A stretch of 50,036 bases of DNA from Nitrospirota bacterium (GCA_003354025.1 PIVU01000006.1:1-50036), one strand, 5' to 3'; positions 9,489 through 19,259 are shown, numbered from the stretch's first letter. Notes: a model not told the origin generated them from the sequence alone. Numbers and translations: made by a program.

Positions 9489-10388
9489 ATGGATAAGCCT
9501 TTCTTTACAGTTATTATTCCAACCTACAATAGAGCAACCTTCCTTAAGGAGGCAATTCAAAGTGTTCTAGATCAGACTTATAAGAGTTTTGAATTACTGA
9601 TTATAGATGACCACTCAACGGATAATACAAAAGATATTGTCATGTCGTTTAATGACAGTCGCATTAAATATCTCGCAAATAGCCGCACGCAAGGGTGCGC
9701 AGGTGCGAGAAACACCGGTATCTTCAAGGGTATAGGCGAATGGGTAGCTTTTTTAGATGATGATGACATATGGAGGCCTGATAAGCTAGAAAAACAGTAT
9801 AAACAAATCCTGACAATCGATAAAACTGTTGGTTTTCTATATGCCGGTTATTGTGTATATGATTTTGAAGAGAATATTGAATTGGCTACGTTCCTTCCTG
9901 ATAAAAAGGGATGGATTCAAAATGATTTGTTATATTCCAACTATGTTACGGGGCTTCCCTCAGTGGTAATACGCAGAGATATCGTATTAAAAGTCGATGG
10001 TTTTGATGAAAATTTCCCGGCGCTGGAAGATTGGGAATTGTATGTACGCATTGCCGGATTAACAAAGTTTGGTATATTAAATGAACGACTTGTTTATATA
10101 CGGAGATCAAATACAGACAGACTCTCGTTAAATCTTTCAAAGAAATTATCAGCCATTCTTCTTTTTCGGAAAAAGTTTGCTTTTCTTTTAAGAAAAAGCC
10201 CGCTAAATTGTCATAGAATAGCAACAATTATATTGCTATGGTCACTGAAATCAAATAATTGGCGTTCTGCATTAAAGGCTTGCCCATGGATCTTTGCAGG
10301 CATAATAGTTAACCCTTTCAGTTTTTGCAAATCAATTACCAGTGCCTTCCTTATAATTATGAAGAAGGATGATAGATTAGAGTATTAA
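9489..10388 (+). CDS. Family 2 glycosyltransferase
   Basis: A 299-residue GT-A transferase with 'FFTVIIPTYNRATFLKEAIQ' at the very start, 'LLIIDDHSTDNTKDI', the metal site 'FLDDDDIW' (D90-D93) and the acceptor-side 'ALEDWELYVRIA'. I chose ATG 9489 rather than the in-frame ATG at 9435. The family begins within a few residues of this start, and the longer form would overlap the previous gene by 47 bases. It begins 7 bases after the previous stop. A lysine-rich C-terminal part with short hydrophobic stretches may touch the membrane. It is one of three classic GT2 enzymes in the locus. Confidence 0.9.
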   Translation: MDKPFFTVIIPTYNRATFLKEAIQSVLDQTYKSFELLIIDDHSTDNTKDIVMSFNDSRIKYLANSRTQGCAGARNTGIFKGIGEWVAFLDDDDIWRPDKLEKQYKQILTIDKTVGFLYAGYCVYDFEENIELATFLPDKKGWIQNDLLYSNYVTGLPSVVIRRDIVLKVDGFDENFPALEDWELYVRIAGLTKFGILNERLVYIRRSNTDRLSLNLSKKLSAILLFRKKFAFLLRKSPLNCHRIATIILLWSLKSNNWRSALKACPWIFAGIIVNPFSFCKSITSAFLIIMKKDDRLEY

Positions 10389-10529
10389 GCAATCAAAACC
10401 TTATCGTATAAGACTCATAATTATTAGCAATATTATTAAATAAGTGGGAGATAGCATAACTGCAACTCCATTCAAAAGATTTACTTTATAATATAATTAA
10501 TATTTTAGAGTTCTTTATTATCAATAAAC

Positions 10530-11978
10530 ATGAACTTACTTAGACGAGATACATTAGTTAAATACAGCCTTCCATTATTAATTACAATTTCCGTTCCCTG
10601 TGTGATGTTGTTAATAATGTACATATATGAGGACGTTTCCAGTTCGCTACATTTTCTTTTCTTAGCGCTCACAGGCCTTATTATGATTTTTTTCATCTTA
10701 ACAAATCCGTTATGGGGTCTATTATTCATAATACTTTTTGGTTCTTTTAATTCATTTTTTGAAGTTCCAATTGTAAGCACAGGAGCAAGACTTGTAGGTA
10801 TATTTATCACAATTGGCTGGCTTCTTAAATATTTTCTCAATGAAAACACTATCATATTCGACCTCATGAAATTTTACAGAATCCTATTGATTATCAGTGT
10901 GATCGTTATAATCTCATCATTATTTGCCGTTTCCCCATCCGAGAGTTTTAGATATGCAGTTAAAATAATCTTATTCATATCGATGACTTTTTACATCCCG
11001 GATTTCATCAGAAACAAGAAACAATTAAACATTTTTGTAATGACAATAGTTATCTCTTTAAGTTTTGTTTCTACTATGGGTCTAATTCAATACCTTGCTC
11101 TTCAGAGCGGACAGGAGACATTCGGACAATATTTATATACAAACACCGGAGAGATATCAAGGTTGGGAGGATTAACGGGTGCTAATGCTTACGCCCAGGA
11201 ACTTATGGCAGGCATTCCATTCTTAACCTTTCTAGTATTTAATCACAAGAAAACCTTTGTAAAATTTATTTTATTCTGCATTCTCATGATCTCTCTTGTT
11301 TCATTAGGGCTCACCATATCCCGTACCCATATTATGGGCTTTATGATGTTTCTGTTTGTTTACTTCTTTTTAAATCTTAAACACAGAACTTTTACAAAAA
11401 AACAACTCTTTTCTTTATCTGTTTTCCTGATAGTCCTTGCTATAATAGTATCTACTTTTTTAATCAGTCATATGAGCCAACGCTCCTTCGAAGGAGACGA
11501 CAACTCCAGCAATATAAGATATCACGTATTTTTAGAGGCTGTTGAGTTATTGAAGGAAAAACCGTTTTTCGGGATCGGCTTTAATAACCTAGAAATAATT
11601 AACAGCATGAACTACAAGCCCGGATTGACTTTTGGTAGAGCAGGACACGATATTGTATCAATTATTTTTGTAAGTGTAGGCATACCAGGTAGTCTGATTT
11701 TTATCGCCTTGTTTTACATCGTGTTGAAATATTTAAGTGTCTCGCTAAGACGGTTTGCAAGCCAAGAGAATATGTATTTGGTACGTTTTATTATTACCAT
11801 TAAGGCTGCGTTTATAGCACAGTTATTCACCGGATTTGGCAATTCCGTACTGCTTGGTCGAATATTCTGGATATATGTCGCTCTCACTCTTGTCATTTAC
11901 AGGTGGAGTGCTTTAAGCCCTGATAAAAATAAAGACCATTTGTCCAATTTCAATAAATCTCTATTGGGGTCAGGTTAG
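10530..11978 (+). CDS. O-antigen polymerase/ligase family membrane protein
   Basis: This 482-residue integral membrane protein has about 12 hydrophobic segments. The large periplasmic loop before the last helices contains 'NIRYHVFLEAVELLKEKPFFGIGF', the hallmark of the Wzy_C/WaaL-type O-antigen ligase family. An arginine before the loop is in 'GLTISRTHIMGF'. Proteins of this family polymerise undecaprenyl-linked repeat units or ligate finished chains to an acceptor in the periplasm, and the two roles cannot be separated by sequence alone. Given the surrounding transferases, a Wzy-dependent pathway is the simplest reading. A flippase and a chain-length regulator would be needed, and neither is in this window. 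Its stop overlaps the GTG of the next gene (TAGTG), suggesting translational coupling. Confidence 0.85.
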   Translation: MNLLRRDTLVKYSLPLLITISVPCVMLLIMYIYEDVSSSLHFLFLALTGLIMIFFILTNPLWGLLFIILFGSFNSFFEVPIVSTGARLVGIFITIGWLLKYFLNENTIIFDLMKFYRILLIISVIVIISSLFAVSPSESFRYAVKIILFISMTFYIPDFIRNKKQLNIFVMTIVISLSFVSTMGLIQYLALQSGQETFGQYLYTNTGEISRLGGLTGANAYAQELMAGIPFLTFLVFNHKKTFVKFILFCILMISLVSLGLTISRTHIMGFMMFLFVYFFLNLKHRTFTKKQLFSLSVFLIVLAIIVSTFLISHMSQRSFEGDDNSSNIRYHVFLEAVELLKEKPFFGIGFNNLEIINSMNYKPGLTFGRAGHDIVSIIFVSVGIPGSLIFIALFYIVLKYLSVSLRRFASQENMYLVRFIITIKAAFIAQLFTGFGNSVLLGRIFWIYVALTLVIYRWSALSPDKNKDHLSNFNKSLLGSG

Positions 11979-13336
11979 TGAATAGTCAATCCATAAAGAA
12001 CTTCAAATATGCGATATACGAAAGATTGCTATATCCTCTCTACATGCTCAAGTATGGTCGTAAGTTTGGTAATAGGTCCATTACCACATTCAAACATCTT
12101 GGTCAAACACAATGGTTATCACGTGACGAAATTAATTCATATCAGATTATGAAGCTTAAAAAGCTCGTTAATCATATCTATTACAATGTTCCTTTTTACC
12201 GTGATATTATGCAAAGTACCGGCATCAAACCGGAGGACATACGTTCTTTGGAGGATTTGAATTATTTTCCGGTTCTTACAAAGAAAGATATCAATGACAA
12301 TTTTGACAATATTTTGTCAAAAGATTTTAAAAGCAGAATGGTTATCAAGGCTTCAACAGGAGGCACTACCGGTGATCCTCTTATTTTTTATAGAGACTTC
12401 AACACACGATTTTGGACAGAAGCGGCTTTATTGAGGGGCTGGTCATGGACTAAATACAGAATTGGTGATACTGTCATTAAATTCAGCAATAATGACTTTC
12501 CAAGTTTACTTGGCAAAATGCGGACAAAACTAATTAATATGTACTACTTCCCTGCATTTGCTGAGAAAGATCAATTAGTAGACTATTTTACTAGATTAAA
12601 TTCACACAATCAGTTTTGTTTAACCGGGTTGTCTTCAAACTTGTATAGAATCGCCGTTGAGTGTGCCAGATTAAATATTGATTACATACGGTTCCCTGTT
12701 ATATTTACTACAGCTGAAATGCTGTATGATTATCGTAGGGACTTACTGGAAAAAACGTTTCAAGGCAAAGTCTATGATTATTATGGATGTAATGAAATAG
12801 GTTCTTTGGCATATGAGTGTGATCACGACAATAAGCATATTACAGATGAACATGTAATTATTGAAACTATTAATTCAAACGGTAAGTCTGTAATTGATTC
12901 GCCTGGTGAGATCACAATCACTGATCTGGATAATTATGCAATGCCATTTATACGATACAGAAATGGAGATGTAGGTACCATCACTGATAAGTCGTGTCCG
13001 TGTAAAAGAGAACTTCGTGTTCTTAAGAGTGTGGATGGAAGAAGTCAGGAATTACTGAAAACATCAAAGGGGGAGCATATTCCATCAGGCTACTTCCCAA
13101 GCAAATTTAAAGATCTAGCGGGGATTAAGCGATATCAGGTTATTCAACATGATATTCATAGAATAGAGCTTAAAATAGTAAAGAGCAATTCATTCTCTCA
13201 GCAAGAGCTAAGTCAAATGATAGACATTATTAGAGATAAAGTTGGTATTACTGTTAATATAGAAGTCAATACTTGTGATCATATCCCTTTAACTGCAGTG
13301 GGTAAAATGAGACTTGTTGTAACCCATATACCTTGA
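11978..13336 (+). CDS. CapK/PaaK-like adenylate-forming enzyme
   Basis: This 452-residue protein belongs to the phenylacetate-CoA ligase superfamily branch often annotated CapK in capsule loci. The ATP-binding loop is 'KASTGGTTGDPLIFYRD' (about 124-140). The second adenylate motif is 'YDYYGCNEIGSLAYECD', and the ribose/hinge region is 'ITDLDNYAMPFIRYRNGD'. Such enzymes activate a carboxylic acid as an acyl-adenylate. In glycan loci this is thought to supply an acyl or amino-acyl decoration. The GTG start overlaps the polymerase stop codon by one base. The three FemAB/GNAT-like genes downstream are possible partners that use the activated group. The acid substrate cannot be predicted. Confidence 0.85.
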   Translation: MNSQSIKNFKYAIYERLLYPLYMLKYGRKFGNRSITTFKHLGQTQWLSRDEINSYQIMKLKKLVNHIYYNVPFYRDIMQSTGIKPEDIRSLEDLNYFPVLTKKDINDNFDNILSKDFKSRMVIKASTGGTTGDPLIFYRDFNTRFWTEAALLRGWSWTKYRIGDTVIKFSNNDFPSLLGKMRTKLINMYYFPAFAEKDQLVDYFTRLNSHNQFCLTGLSSNLYRIAVECARLNIDYIRFPVIFTTAEMLYDYRRDLLEKTFQGKVYDYYGCNEIGSLAYECDHDNKHITDEHVIIETINSNGKSVIDSPGEITITDLDNYAMPFIRYRNGDVGTITDKSCPCKRELRVLKSVDGRSQELLKTSKGEHIPSGYFPSKFKDLAGIKRYQVIQHDIHRIELKIVKSNSFSQQELSQMIDIIRDKVGITVNIEVNTCDHIPLTAVGKMRLVVTHIP

Positions 13337-13386
13337 GGGTTTCTAAATATTTAGAGCATTTCAAATTCCTTTCCGAAAGATAAGCA

Positions 13387-14205
13387 ATGACACATGAAGA
13401 GTACATAAATGAACAAGTAAATATTGGATATAACATACACCAACATGATGGTGTATGGTGGTTGAAAGTTTCTCCTTTTTTTTGTAAACCCGTAAACCCT
13501 TTACAGGTGATAGAGCCTGGTAAAGCTAAACCTTATTTCCTTAAGTCATTTCTCGGGTATAGCCATCTAGTCAGTGATAATGTTCCTTCTAACAAAAACT
13601 GGTCAGTACTAATGTTAAACAAAGACAAACTGGAAGACTTCAGCATTAAGAGCCTGTCCTCATCCAAAAGGGCTCAAGTAAGGAAAGGATTAAGACTGAC
13701 TGAAGTAAAAATAATAGAAGATATTGAATCGGTAATGGATGACATGAAAGGAATCTGCATCTCTATGTCAATGAGGACCGGTTATGGAAAGCCTGCAAAT
13801 TATTTCGCGGACCATTATGAAGAATGGAAAGCATCATTAATAAAGCAATGTACTATATCCAGCAAAGAACGTTGGGGATCTTTCTACAATGGCTCTTTAA
13901 TCGCTTTTATGAATATTGAACAGATCGATCATACAGTAATAGTTACTAATGCGCAAAGCCATACTGAGCATTTAGACAAGTGCCCTAATGATGCGCTAAT
14001 ATTTTCTATCATGGAACACTGCAAGACTTTAGGGAATTGTCAGAATATAATATTCGGAGACTGGAGCGATGTCCCGTCTCTCAATACATTCAAGCAAAAA
14101 TATGGTTACTATAAATATGATTTTCCGGTATATGTCAAATACAATTTTTTAGTTCCTATAACTAAAAAAATAAAGCAATTTTACAGCAAATTTAGAAATA
14201 AATAA
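13387..14205 (+). CDS. Putative GNAT/FemAB-fold acyltransferase
   Basis: A 272-residue soluble protein with no membrane segment. The region 'SSSKRAQVRKGLRLTEVKII' (about 90-110) matches the 'RR.IRKG.K' element at the start of FemAB-type acyltransferase domains. The C-terminal half, 'FIMEHCKTLGNCQNIIFGDWSDVPSLNTFKQKYGY' in outline, fits the last helices of a GNAT fold ('l..FK.kfGf'). A plausible role is transfer of an acyl or aminoacyl group to a sugar of the repeat unit, placed directly after the CapK-like activating enzyme. The assignment is structural-pattern based and weaker than for the two FemAB proteins at 17.5 and 19.3 kb. Confidence 0.6.
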   Translation: MTHEEYINEQVNIGYNIHQHDGVWWLKVSPFFCKPVNPLQVIEPGKAKPYFLKSFLGYSHLVSDNVPSNKNWSVLMLNKDKLEDFSIKSLSSSKRAQVRKGLRLTEVKIIEDIESVMDDMKGICISMSMRTGYGKPANYFADHYEEWKASLIKQCTISSKERWGSFYNGSLIAFMNIEQIDHTVIVTNAQSHTEHLDKCPNDALIFSIMEHCKTLGNCQNIIFGDWSDVPSLNTFKQKYGYYKYDFPVYVKYNFLVPITKKIKQFYSKFRNK

Positions 14206-14339
14206 TAAATCAATCCTACATTCTGTAAAATATTCATATCTAATCTTAAATCAAGGCAACTATTAATTCCTGACTAAGTATCGTTACAACTTACCATGCT
14301 AAATCGATCTATGCGAGTAATTGTGCTATAAACTTCAAT

Positions 14340-15569
14340 ATGCCTAATCAATCAGACAGAATTAAAATATTGGTTTTATCTCACATGTACCCTAATAAAA
14401 CATGTATGACCAATGGAATTTTCATTCATAATCAGATTAAACATTTACACAGAGCTGGCTGTGATGTTAAAGTTATTTCTCCTGTCCCTTATTCACCTAA
14501 ACTATTATGGTTTAAACCTAAGTGGAGAAGTTATGGACAGGTTCCCCACAGTGACAGAATTGACAAAATACCAATATATTATCCACGTTATATAAATCTT
14601 CCAGGCACCTGGTTTCGAAGAATAGCATGTTGGAGCAATTATGTTGGAATCAGGTGTGCAATTGATAAGCTGGTAGAGAGTTTTAAACCTCATATTATCC
14701 ACGCTCACACCGCAACACCATCAGGCTATGTCGCTCTTATGTTAAGCAAGAAATATAATATTCCACTGGTCTGCAGTTTGCGTGGGAGCGACATTAATGT
14801 CTATCCACACTATGACAATCTATCAATGCACTTCACAAAACAGGTCCTCTCTCGTTCTAACCGCATAGTCAGCGTCAGCAGTTCACTTAAAACAGCTGCC
14901 GAAAAGCTTGCAGTCCCTAAGGAGAATATAAAAGTTGTCTATAATGGTTGCGATTTAAATACTTTCACTTTTAATCATGAATACCACCGTATATATCGAA
15001 ACAAATTAAACATTTCTGAAAAAGATAAAGTTATAACTTTCGTAGGAGAACTGAAGGAGAACAAGGGAGTATATGAACTCATAGGTGCTTTTAAAAATTT
15101 ACTAATGCATCATCAGAAGTTACATTTATTGTTGGTCGGAGAAGGTTCAGAGCACTCAAATCTTAAACAAATCATTACAGTCGACAATTTGGAGAATCGC
15201 GTACATTTCATTGGGAACAAACCTCACAATGAGATTGCAAACTGGTTAAGTGTATCTGATATATTCGTTCTGCCTACGCACTATGAGGGACTTCCGAATG
15301 TCGTATTAGAAGCTATGTCATGTGGTTTACCAGTAGTTGCTAGTAATGTTGGAGGAATACCTGAGATCATAGAAAGCGGCAAAAATGGTATTCTCACAAA
15401 AAGTAAAAATGTAAATTCACTTACAAAATCGATTAATTATTTACTTATCAATGAAGAGACTGCAAATAATTTGGGTAGCGCGGGCCGTAAAACCATTGAG
15501 AGCAAATTTTCCTGGGAACGAAATGCAAAAGACATGGTCCAGGTGTACCGTGAGGTTCTTTCAGTATAA
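14340..15569 (+). CDS. GT-B (family 4) glycosyltransferase
   Basis: A well-formed GT4 enzyme of 409 residues. It starts with 'ILVLSHMYPNKTCMTNGIFIHNQIKHL', a classic loop for the acceptor side. 'ICSLRGSDINVYP'-like sequence follows, then 'VYNGCDLNTF' and 'ITFVGELKENKGVYELI'. The donor motif 'HYEGLPNVVLEAMSCGLPVVAS' contains EX7E (near 316-324), followed by 'NVGGIPEII'. It is retaining and cytoplasmic; sugar unknown. An intergenic stretch of 134 bases precedes it, with no obvious promoter and no Shine-Dalgarno before the ATG. It is followed after 11 bases by a ChbG-type deacetylase. Confidence 0.92.
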   Translation: MPNQSDRIKILVLSHMYPNKTCMTNGIFIHNQIKHLHRAGCDVKVISPVPYSPKLLWFKPKWRSYGQVPHSDRIDKIPIYYPRYINLPGTWFRRIACWSNYVGIRCAIDKLVESFKPHIIHAHTATPSGYVALMLSKKYNIPLVCSLRGSDINVYPHYDNLSMHFTKQVLSRSNRIVSVSSSLKTAAEKLAVPKENIKVVYNGCDLNTFTFNHEYHRIYRNKLNISEKDKVITFVGELKENKGVYELIGAFKNLLMHHQKLHLLLVGEGSEHSNLKQIITVDNLENRVHFIGNKPHNEIANWLSVSDIFVLPTHYEGLPNVVLEAMSCGLPVVASNVGGIPEIIESGKNGILTKSKNVNSLTKSINYLLINEETANNLGSAGRKTIESKFSWERNAKDMVQVYREVLSV

Positions 15570-15580
15570 CCAAGTATATT

Positions 15581-16333
15581 ATGGTAATAATCATTAATGC
15601 CGATGATCTCGGAGCTAGCCAGAAAGTAAACGATGCAATATTCAGTTTAATGGATCAAGAACTGGTAAGCTCTGCAACTATGATTGCCAATGCTCCTTTT
15701 ATTAAGGATGCTGCTGCAAGAGCTAAGTCTTACCATGGCTGTTCATTCGGAATACACTTAAATATAACTTCATTTTCTCCAATCACACAGTGCAGTGATC
15801 TGAGTCCAATCCTGGATAATAAAAGCAATTTCATTGAAAAAGATCTATTACAAAAAGTATCTATGACAAGAGCTTTAGCAAATGCAATATTAATGGAATT
15901 CTGTTCTCAGGCTGACAAACTCATTTCCCTTGGAATCGATATTAGCCATATTGACTCACACCAGCATATACATACTATCCCCAAAATATATCCAACATTA
16001 AAACGTTTCCAACGAAAATACGGTATAAAAAAAGCAAGAATTACGCAAAATATATATTTGACTGAATACAATATATCTAAGTTATTGCTTTTAAAAAAAA
16101 TGTTATATAATTTGTTATTAAGAAATAATTACACCACCAAGACGACTTCCGGCTTTGGTAATTTAACGGAGTTTTACAATAATGCTGAAACAAACTTATT
16201 AAAACATAACACTGTTGAGATCATGGTGCATCCTGGTTCAGATAATCATAAAGAAGAAAATAGTATTTTGAAACCATTTTGGCATAAGTCACTTCCTGTC
16301 AAAATAGAATTAGTAAACTATCATCAGCTATAG
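15581..16333 (+). CDS. ChbG/YdjC-family carbohydrate deacetylase
   Basis: This 250-residue protein carries the hallmarks of the ChbG/YdjC/HpnK family: 'INADDLG' (5-11) with the metal-binding aspartates, 'FGIHLNIT' with H59, 'HIDSHQHIHTIP' (about 124-135) and 'IMVHPG' near the end. Family members remove N-acetyl groups from chito-oligosaccharides or related amino sugars using a metal in a TIM-barrel-like fold. There is no signal peptide, so it acts in the cytoplasm, probably on a lipid-linked or nucleotide-linked intermediate. The locus thus encodes deacetylation, formylation and FemAB-type acylation, which could together re-decorate an amino sugar. The middle part is slightly shorter than in typical family members. 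Confidence 0.85.
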   Translation: MVIIINADDLGASQKVNDAIFSLMDQELVSSATMIANAPFIKDAAARAKSYHGCSFGIHLNITSFSPITQCSDLSPILDNKSNFIEKDLLQKVSMTRALANAILMEFCSQADKLISLGIDISHIDSHQHIHTIPKIYPTLKRFQRKYGIKKARITQNIYLTEYNISKLLLLKKMLYNLLLRNNYTTKTTSGFGNLTEFYNNAETNLLKHNTVEIMVHPGSDNHKEENSILKPFWHKSLPVKIELVNYHQL

Positions 16334-16338
16334 AAATA

Positions 16339-17499
16339 ATGAATATAAAGACAATTTGTTTAATGACAACTGGCCACAGCCCCTTTGATGATAGAATTTA
16401 TTACAAGGAAGCTTTGAGTCTTTCACGCCGGTTTTCCTCAATTATCATAATTGCGCCTAAATCAGACACTGATCGGGTTGCAGATGTGGGAAGCATTAAG
16501 ATATTTCCGTTGAAAAGTGCTAATTCAGCCATGCAGCGTATATTAAATATTCCTGCTGCAATCAGGGCAGTTATGAAACTGAAACCAGCAGTATGTCATT
16601 TCCATGACTATGAATTCATATTTGCTTTGCCTTTTCTTCGTTTATTTACTAATTGCAAATTCATATATGATGTTCATGAGGCTAATCCGGAGATGGTTGA
16701 ACAGTCAAGGAAGATACCAAGACTGTTGCGTCCCTTGTTATCCAAACTAGTCAGAACAAGTGAATACATACTATCTCACCTGACAGATTACATAATTACA
16801 TGTGACTCCAATGTTGCAAAACAGTTCAAGCATATTCCAAAAGTAGAGGTAATATTTAATTATCCCAGGTCATCAATATTTATTCCGGATCAGAAGAGGT
16901 TATCAGAGCTTAAGAAGCGCTATGCAGGAAAGGTTCCAATAATTTACCAAGGTGGGATGAGTGAAGACAGAGGCCTATTCAAAATGATAGATGCATTGAA
17001 TATTATCAAAGATAGCCGCCCGGACATACTGCTTTTGCTTGTAGGAGAAATGAGCGAACATCTGTACAAAAGATCCAGAGAATTAATTAGTTCATACGAT
17101 CTTTCAGGCAGTGTTGATCTTGTGGGAGGTATACCCCATGAAGACATTGTGAATTATATATCTATTTCTAAAATCGGTTTAGTACCTCTGTTACCGACTA
17201 AAAAGTTCTTAAAAAACATCCCAATAAAACAATTCGAGTATATGGCCTGCGGGATTCCAGTTCTCGGAGGTGATTTACCTCCAACTTCATCTTACATTAC
17301 CAGTGCTTCCTGTGGAAGAATATTCAATTCAAACAGCTCGGAATCTATGGCATCAAATATATTGGAAATGTTAAATAACGAGTCTGAATTGCAGCGTATG
17401 TCTGAAGCAGGGAAAAAAGCGGTAACTAATGATTGGAATTGGGACAGGATGGAGGAAAAGCTGTTAGCAGTATATGATGACATGCTCAAGAGGACTTAA
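16339..17499 (+). CDS. GT-B (family 4) glycosyltransferase
   Basis: A 386-residue GT4 enzyme beginning 5 bases after the deacetylase stop. The start 'TICLMTTGHSPFDDRIYYKEA' is a known N-terminal pattern of capsule and exopolysaccharide transferases ('H...D.RIf.KEa'). 'FIYDVHEANPE' follows. The donor domain has 'IIYQGGMSEDRGLFKMIDAL', 'LLLVGE' and 'PIKQFEYMACGIPVLGG', in which the EX7E motif is reduced to 'K.FEYMA'. This is typical for the group. The last residues are followed closely by the FemAB-like gene. Substrate unknown. Confidence 0.88.
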   Translation: MNIKTICLMTTGHSPFDDRIYYKEALSLSRRFSSIIIIAPKSDTDRVADVGSIKIFPLKSANSAMQRILNIPAAIRAVMKLKPAVCHFHDYEFIFALPFLRLFTNCKFIYDVHEANPEMVEQSRKIPRLLRPLLSKLVRTSEYILSHLTDYIITCDSNVAKQFKHIPKVEVIFNYPRSSIFIPDQKRLSELKKRYAGKVPIIYQGGMSEDRGLFKMIDALNIIKDSRPDILLLLVGEMSEHLYKRSRELISSYDLSGSVDLVGGIPHEDIVNYISISKIGLVPLLPTKKFLKNIPIKQFEYMACGIPVLGGDLPPTSSYITSASCGRIFNSNSSESMASNILEMLNNESELQRMSEAGKKAVTNDWNWDRMEEKLLAVYDDMLKRT

Positions 17500-17521
17500 T
17501 AACCATCACCGCTCTATTAAA

Positions 17522-18484
17522 ATGAACATATCAGAGATACAAAAAAAGGACGAACCAGCCTTTGATGCAATGGCACTGGAATACGGCACATTGTTTATTG
17601 GTTCCCAATGGACATCCATATTTAACGGTGTACGTCGTTATGGAATTTATAATAAAGGACAGGAGTTAATCGGAGGGTTTATTACATATAGAGAGAAAAA
17701 GTTTGGTTTGTCCATATATCGCAATCCTCCTTATACTCCGGATATAGGCCCCTTTCTTAAAGTAGATGCAAGTAATCCGGTCAGCATCATGGATAATTGG
17801 AAAAAGGCCCTTTCTCTAATTGCTGATTTTCTGGAGCAGTTGCCCTACTCTGTAATGTCCTTTGCTGTAAACCCCAATACTCTGGACATGCAGCCTTTTA
17901 TATGGAAGAAATTTAAAGTCATTCCGGGATATACATATATATTAGACCTGTCAAAGTCTGTTGATGACATATGGAAGGGGATGTCCAATGAACGTAGGAA
18001 AAATATCAACAAGGGACTAAAAGACAGTTTATCTACCCAAAAAGCCGATAATTTAGAGATAGTTCGCTCGCTGGTGTTGAAAACCTATTCAAGACAGGAA
18101 AAAACAACAAATGAATTTTATTTAAATAAAGTACTTTTTGATTATGCTAATGACAATAATAGTTTTTCATATGTTACGTACCAGAACGACAGGCCTATTG
18201 CATGCACATTCTGCATTTTTGATAAAAAGACCGTCTATTATCTGCTTGGTGGATACGATAGTAATAGAAAACATCACGGCGCCGGTGCAATGGCAATGTG
18301 GGAATCAATAAAATATGCGAAGGACAGTGGATTGCTCTACTTCGATTTTGAGGGGTCAATGAATCAAAATATAGAAAAATATTTCAGGGGCTTCGGTGGT
18401 CAACTTACACCGTACTACCGGATAAACAAGGCAAAGCTCCCGTTGGAAATTATTATGAAATTCTTTAAAAGAGAACTGTTTTAA
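17522..18484 (+). CDS. FemAB-like acyl/aminoacyl transferase
   Basis: The protein has 320 residues from ATG 17522. A longer form from ATG 17474 would overlap the previous gene and adds a charged, non-conserved stretch. Neither start has a good Shine-Dalgarno. It has the double GNAT arrangement of the FemAB family: 'FIGSQWTSIFNG', the basic helix 'WKGMSNERRKNINKGLK' and a C-terminal 'YYLLGGYDSNRKHHGAGAMAMWESIKYAKDSG...FDFEGSM' that mirrors the family core. In Gram-positives such enzymes add amino acids from charged tRNA to peptidoglycan. In Gram-negative exopolysaccharide loci their substrate is unproven. The three-gene run 17.5-20.3 kb (FemAB, deacetylase fold, FemAB) suggests a modification cassette. 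Confidence 0.78.
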   Translation: MNISEIQKKDEPAFDAMALEYGTLFIGSQWTSIFNGVRRYGIYNKGQELIGGFITYREKKFGLSIYRNPPYTPDIGPFLKVDASNPVSIMDNWKKALSLIADFLEQLPYSVMSFAVNPNTLDMQPFIWKKFKVIPGYTYILDLSKSVDDIWKGMSNERRKNINKGLKDSLSTQKADNLEIVRSLVLKTYSRQEKTTNEFYLNKVLFDYANDNNSFSYVTYQNDRPIACTFCIFDKKTVYYLLGGYDSNRKHHGAGAMAMWESIKYAKDSGLLYFDFEGSMNQNIEKYFRGFGGQLTPYYRINKAKLPLEIIMKFFKRELF

Positions 18485-18532
18485 TTAACTTGTTCTGTAT
18501 CACTATTAATAATCTTTTTTTTAAGGAATAAT

Positions 18533-19243
18533 ATGTCTCTGATATTGAGGATTGATGTTGACAAATCTTACGGAAGGTCCACTTTCATTCAAAAAGTCGC
18601 AAGTAAAATTGCTGAGAATTACTGGCTACCTTCTATTCCCGCTATGGGCTATTTACATGATCTCAAGGCGTTTCTTTTATTTCTTTCAGAGGAGAGCATA
18701 CCTGCACATATTTATTTCCGCAAATGCTCACTCCCGCCCAAAATCTGGTTTGCCGGGACATTACTAAAGGGCCATAAGTTTGGCCTTCACGCAGAAGACA
18801 CAAGAACTTTTGATACATTCAAAAAAGAACTGGATAATGTACAGGCCCATTTTGGGTCAGAGAGAATTAGCTCCTTCACAAAGCACGGTTCCGGAAGCTG
18901 GAAGTCGGGACGCAAGCATTTCCCTCCTTACGAGCCTGAGAAGTATTGTAAGTGGGCTGAATTGTCTGGAGTTCCATTCCTTTCGGGCAATCTCGAAGAC
19001 ATGAATGCACCAGCTATTCCGAACGGTAATCATCATTTCTATCCCGGTGCATTCTGGATTGATCGGCCTTATACAAAATATGATGACAATTCACTTCAGA
19101 AGGTACTGGATAGTGCAAAGGAAAGAAGTGTATTTGTGCTGATTCACTGTGCTGACTTCCTGGCTATAGATAAAGTATCTAAGGGGATAAGAAAACTTGT
19201 CTCTATGTCCAAAGAACAAAACGTACCATGGATTACACTTTAA
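18533..19243 (+). CDS. Divergent polysaccharide-deacetylase-fold protein
   Basis: This 236-residue protein has a recognisable NodB/CE4-like skeleton. The catalytic strand 'LILRIDVDKSYG' places D8 and D10 where the family has its base and metal ligand. 'HKFGLHAEDT' replaces the usual HT.TH/HxxxH metal motif, and 'VFVLIHCADF' stands at the final histidine position. The insertion 'TKHGSGSWKSGRKHFPPYEPEKY' (two parts) is unlike ordinary deacetylases and may define a subfamily. A good Shine-Dalgarno 'aagga' lies 6-7 bases before the ATG. It lies between two FemAB-like genes. Either it deacetylates an amino sugar before acylation or it has lost activity, and sequence alone does not decide. Confidence 0.6.
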   Translation: MSLILRIDVDKSYGRSTFIQKVASKIAENYWLPSIPAMGYLHDLKAFLLFLSEESIPAHIYFRKCSLPPKIWFAGTLLKGHKFGLHAEDTRTFDTFKKELDNVQAHFGSERISSFTKHGSGSWKSGRKHFPPYEPEKYCKWAELSGVPFLSGNLEDMNAPAIPNGNHHFYPGAFWIDRPYTKYDDNSLQKVLDSAKERSVFVLIHCADFLAIDKVSKGIRKLVSMSKEQNVPWITL

Positions 19244-19259
19244 GATAGTCATACAGTTT

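Noticed and set aside
10505-10867. 120-codon minus-strand frame inside the polymerase gene
   Set aside because: It lies antisense to a clear membrane protein gene, shows no family features and has no Shine-Dalgarno.
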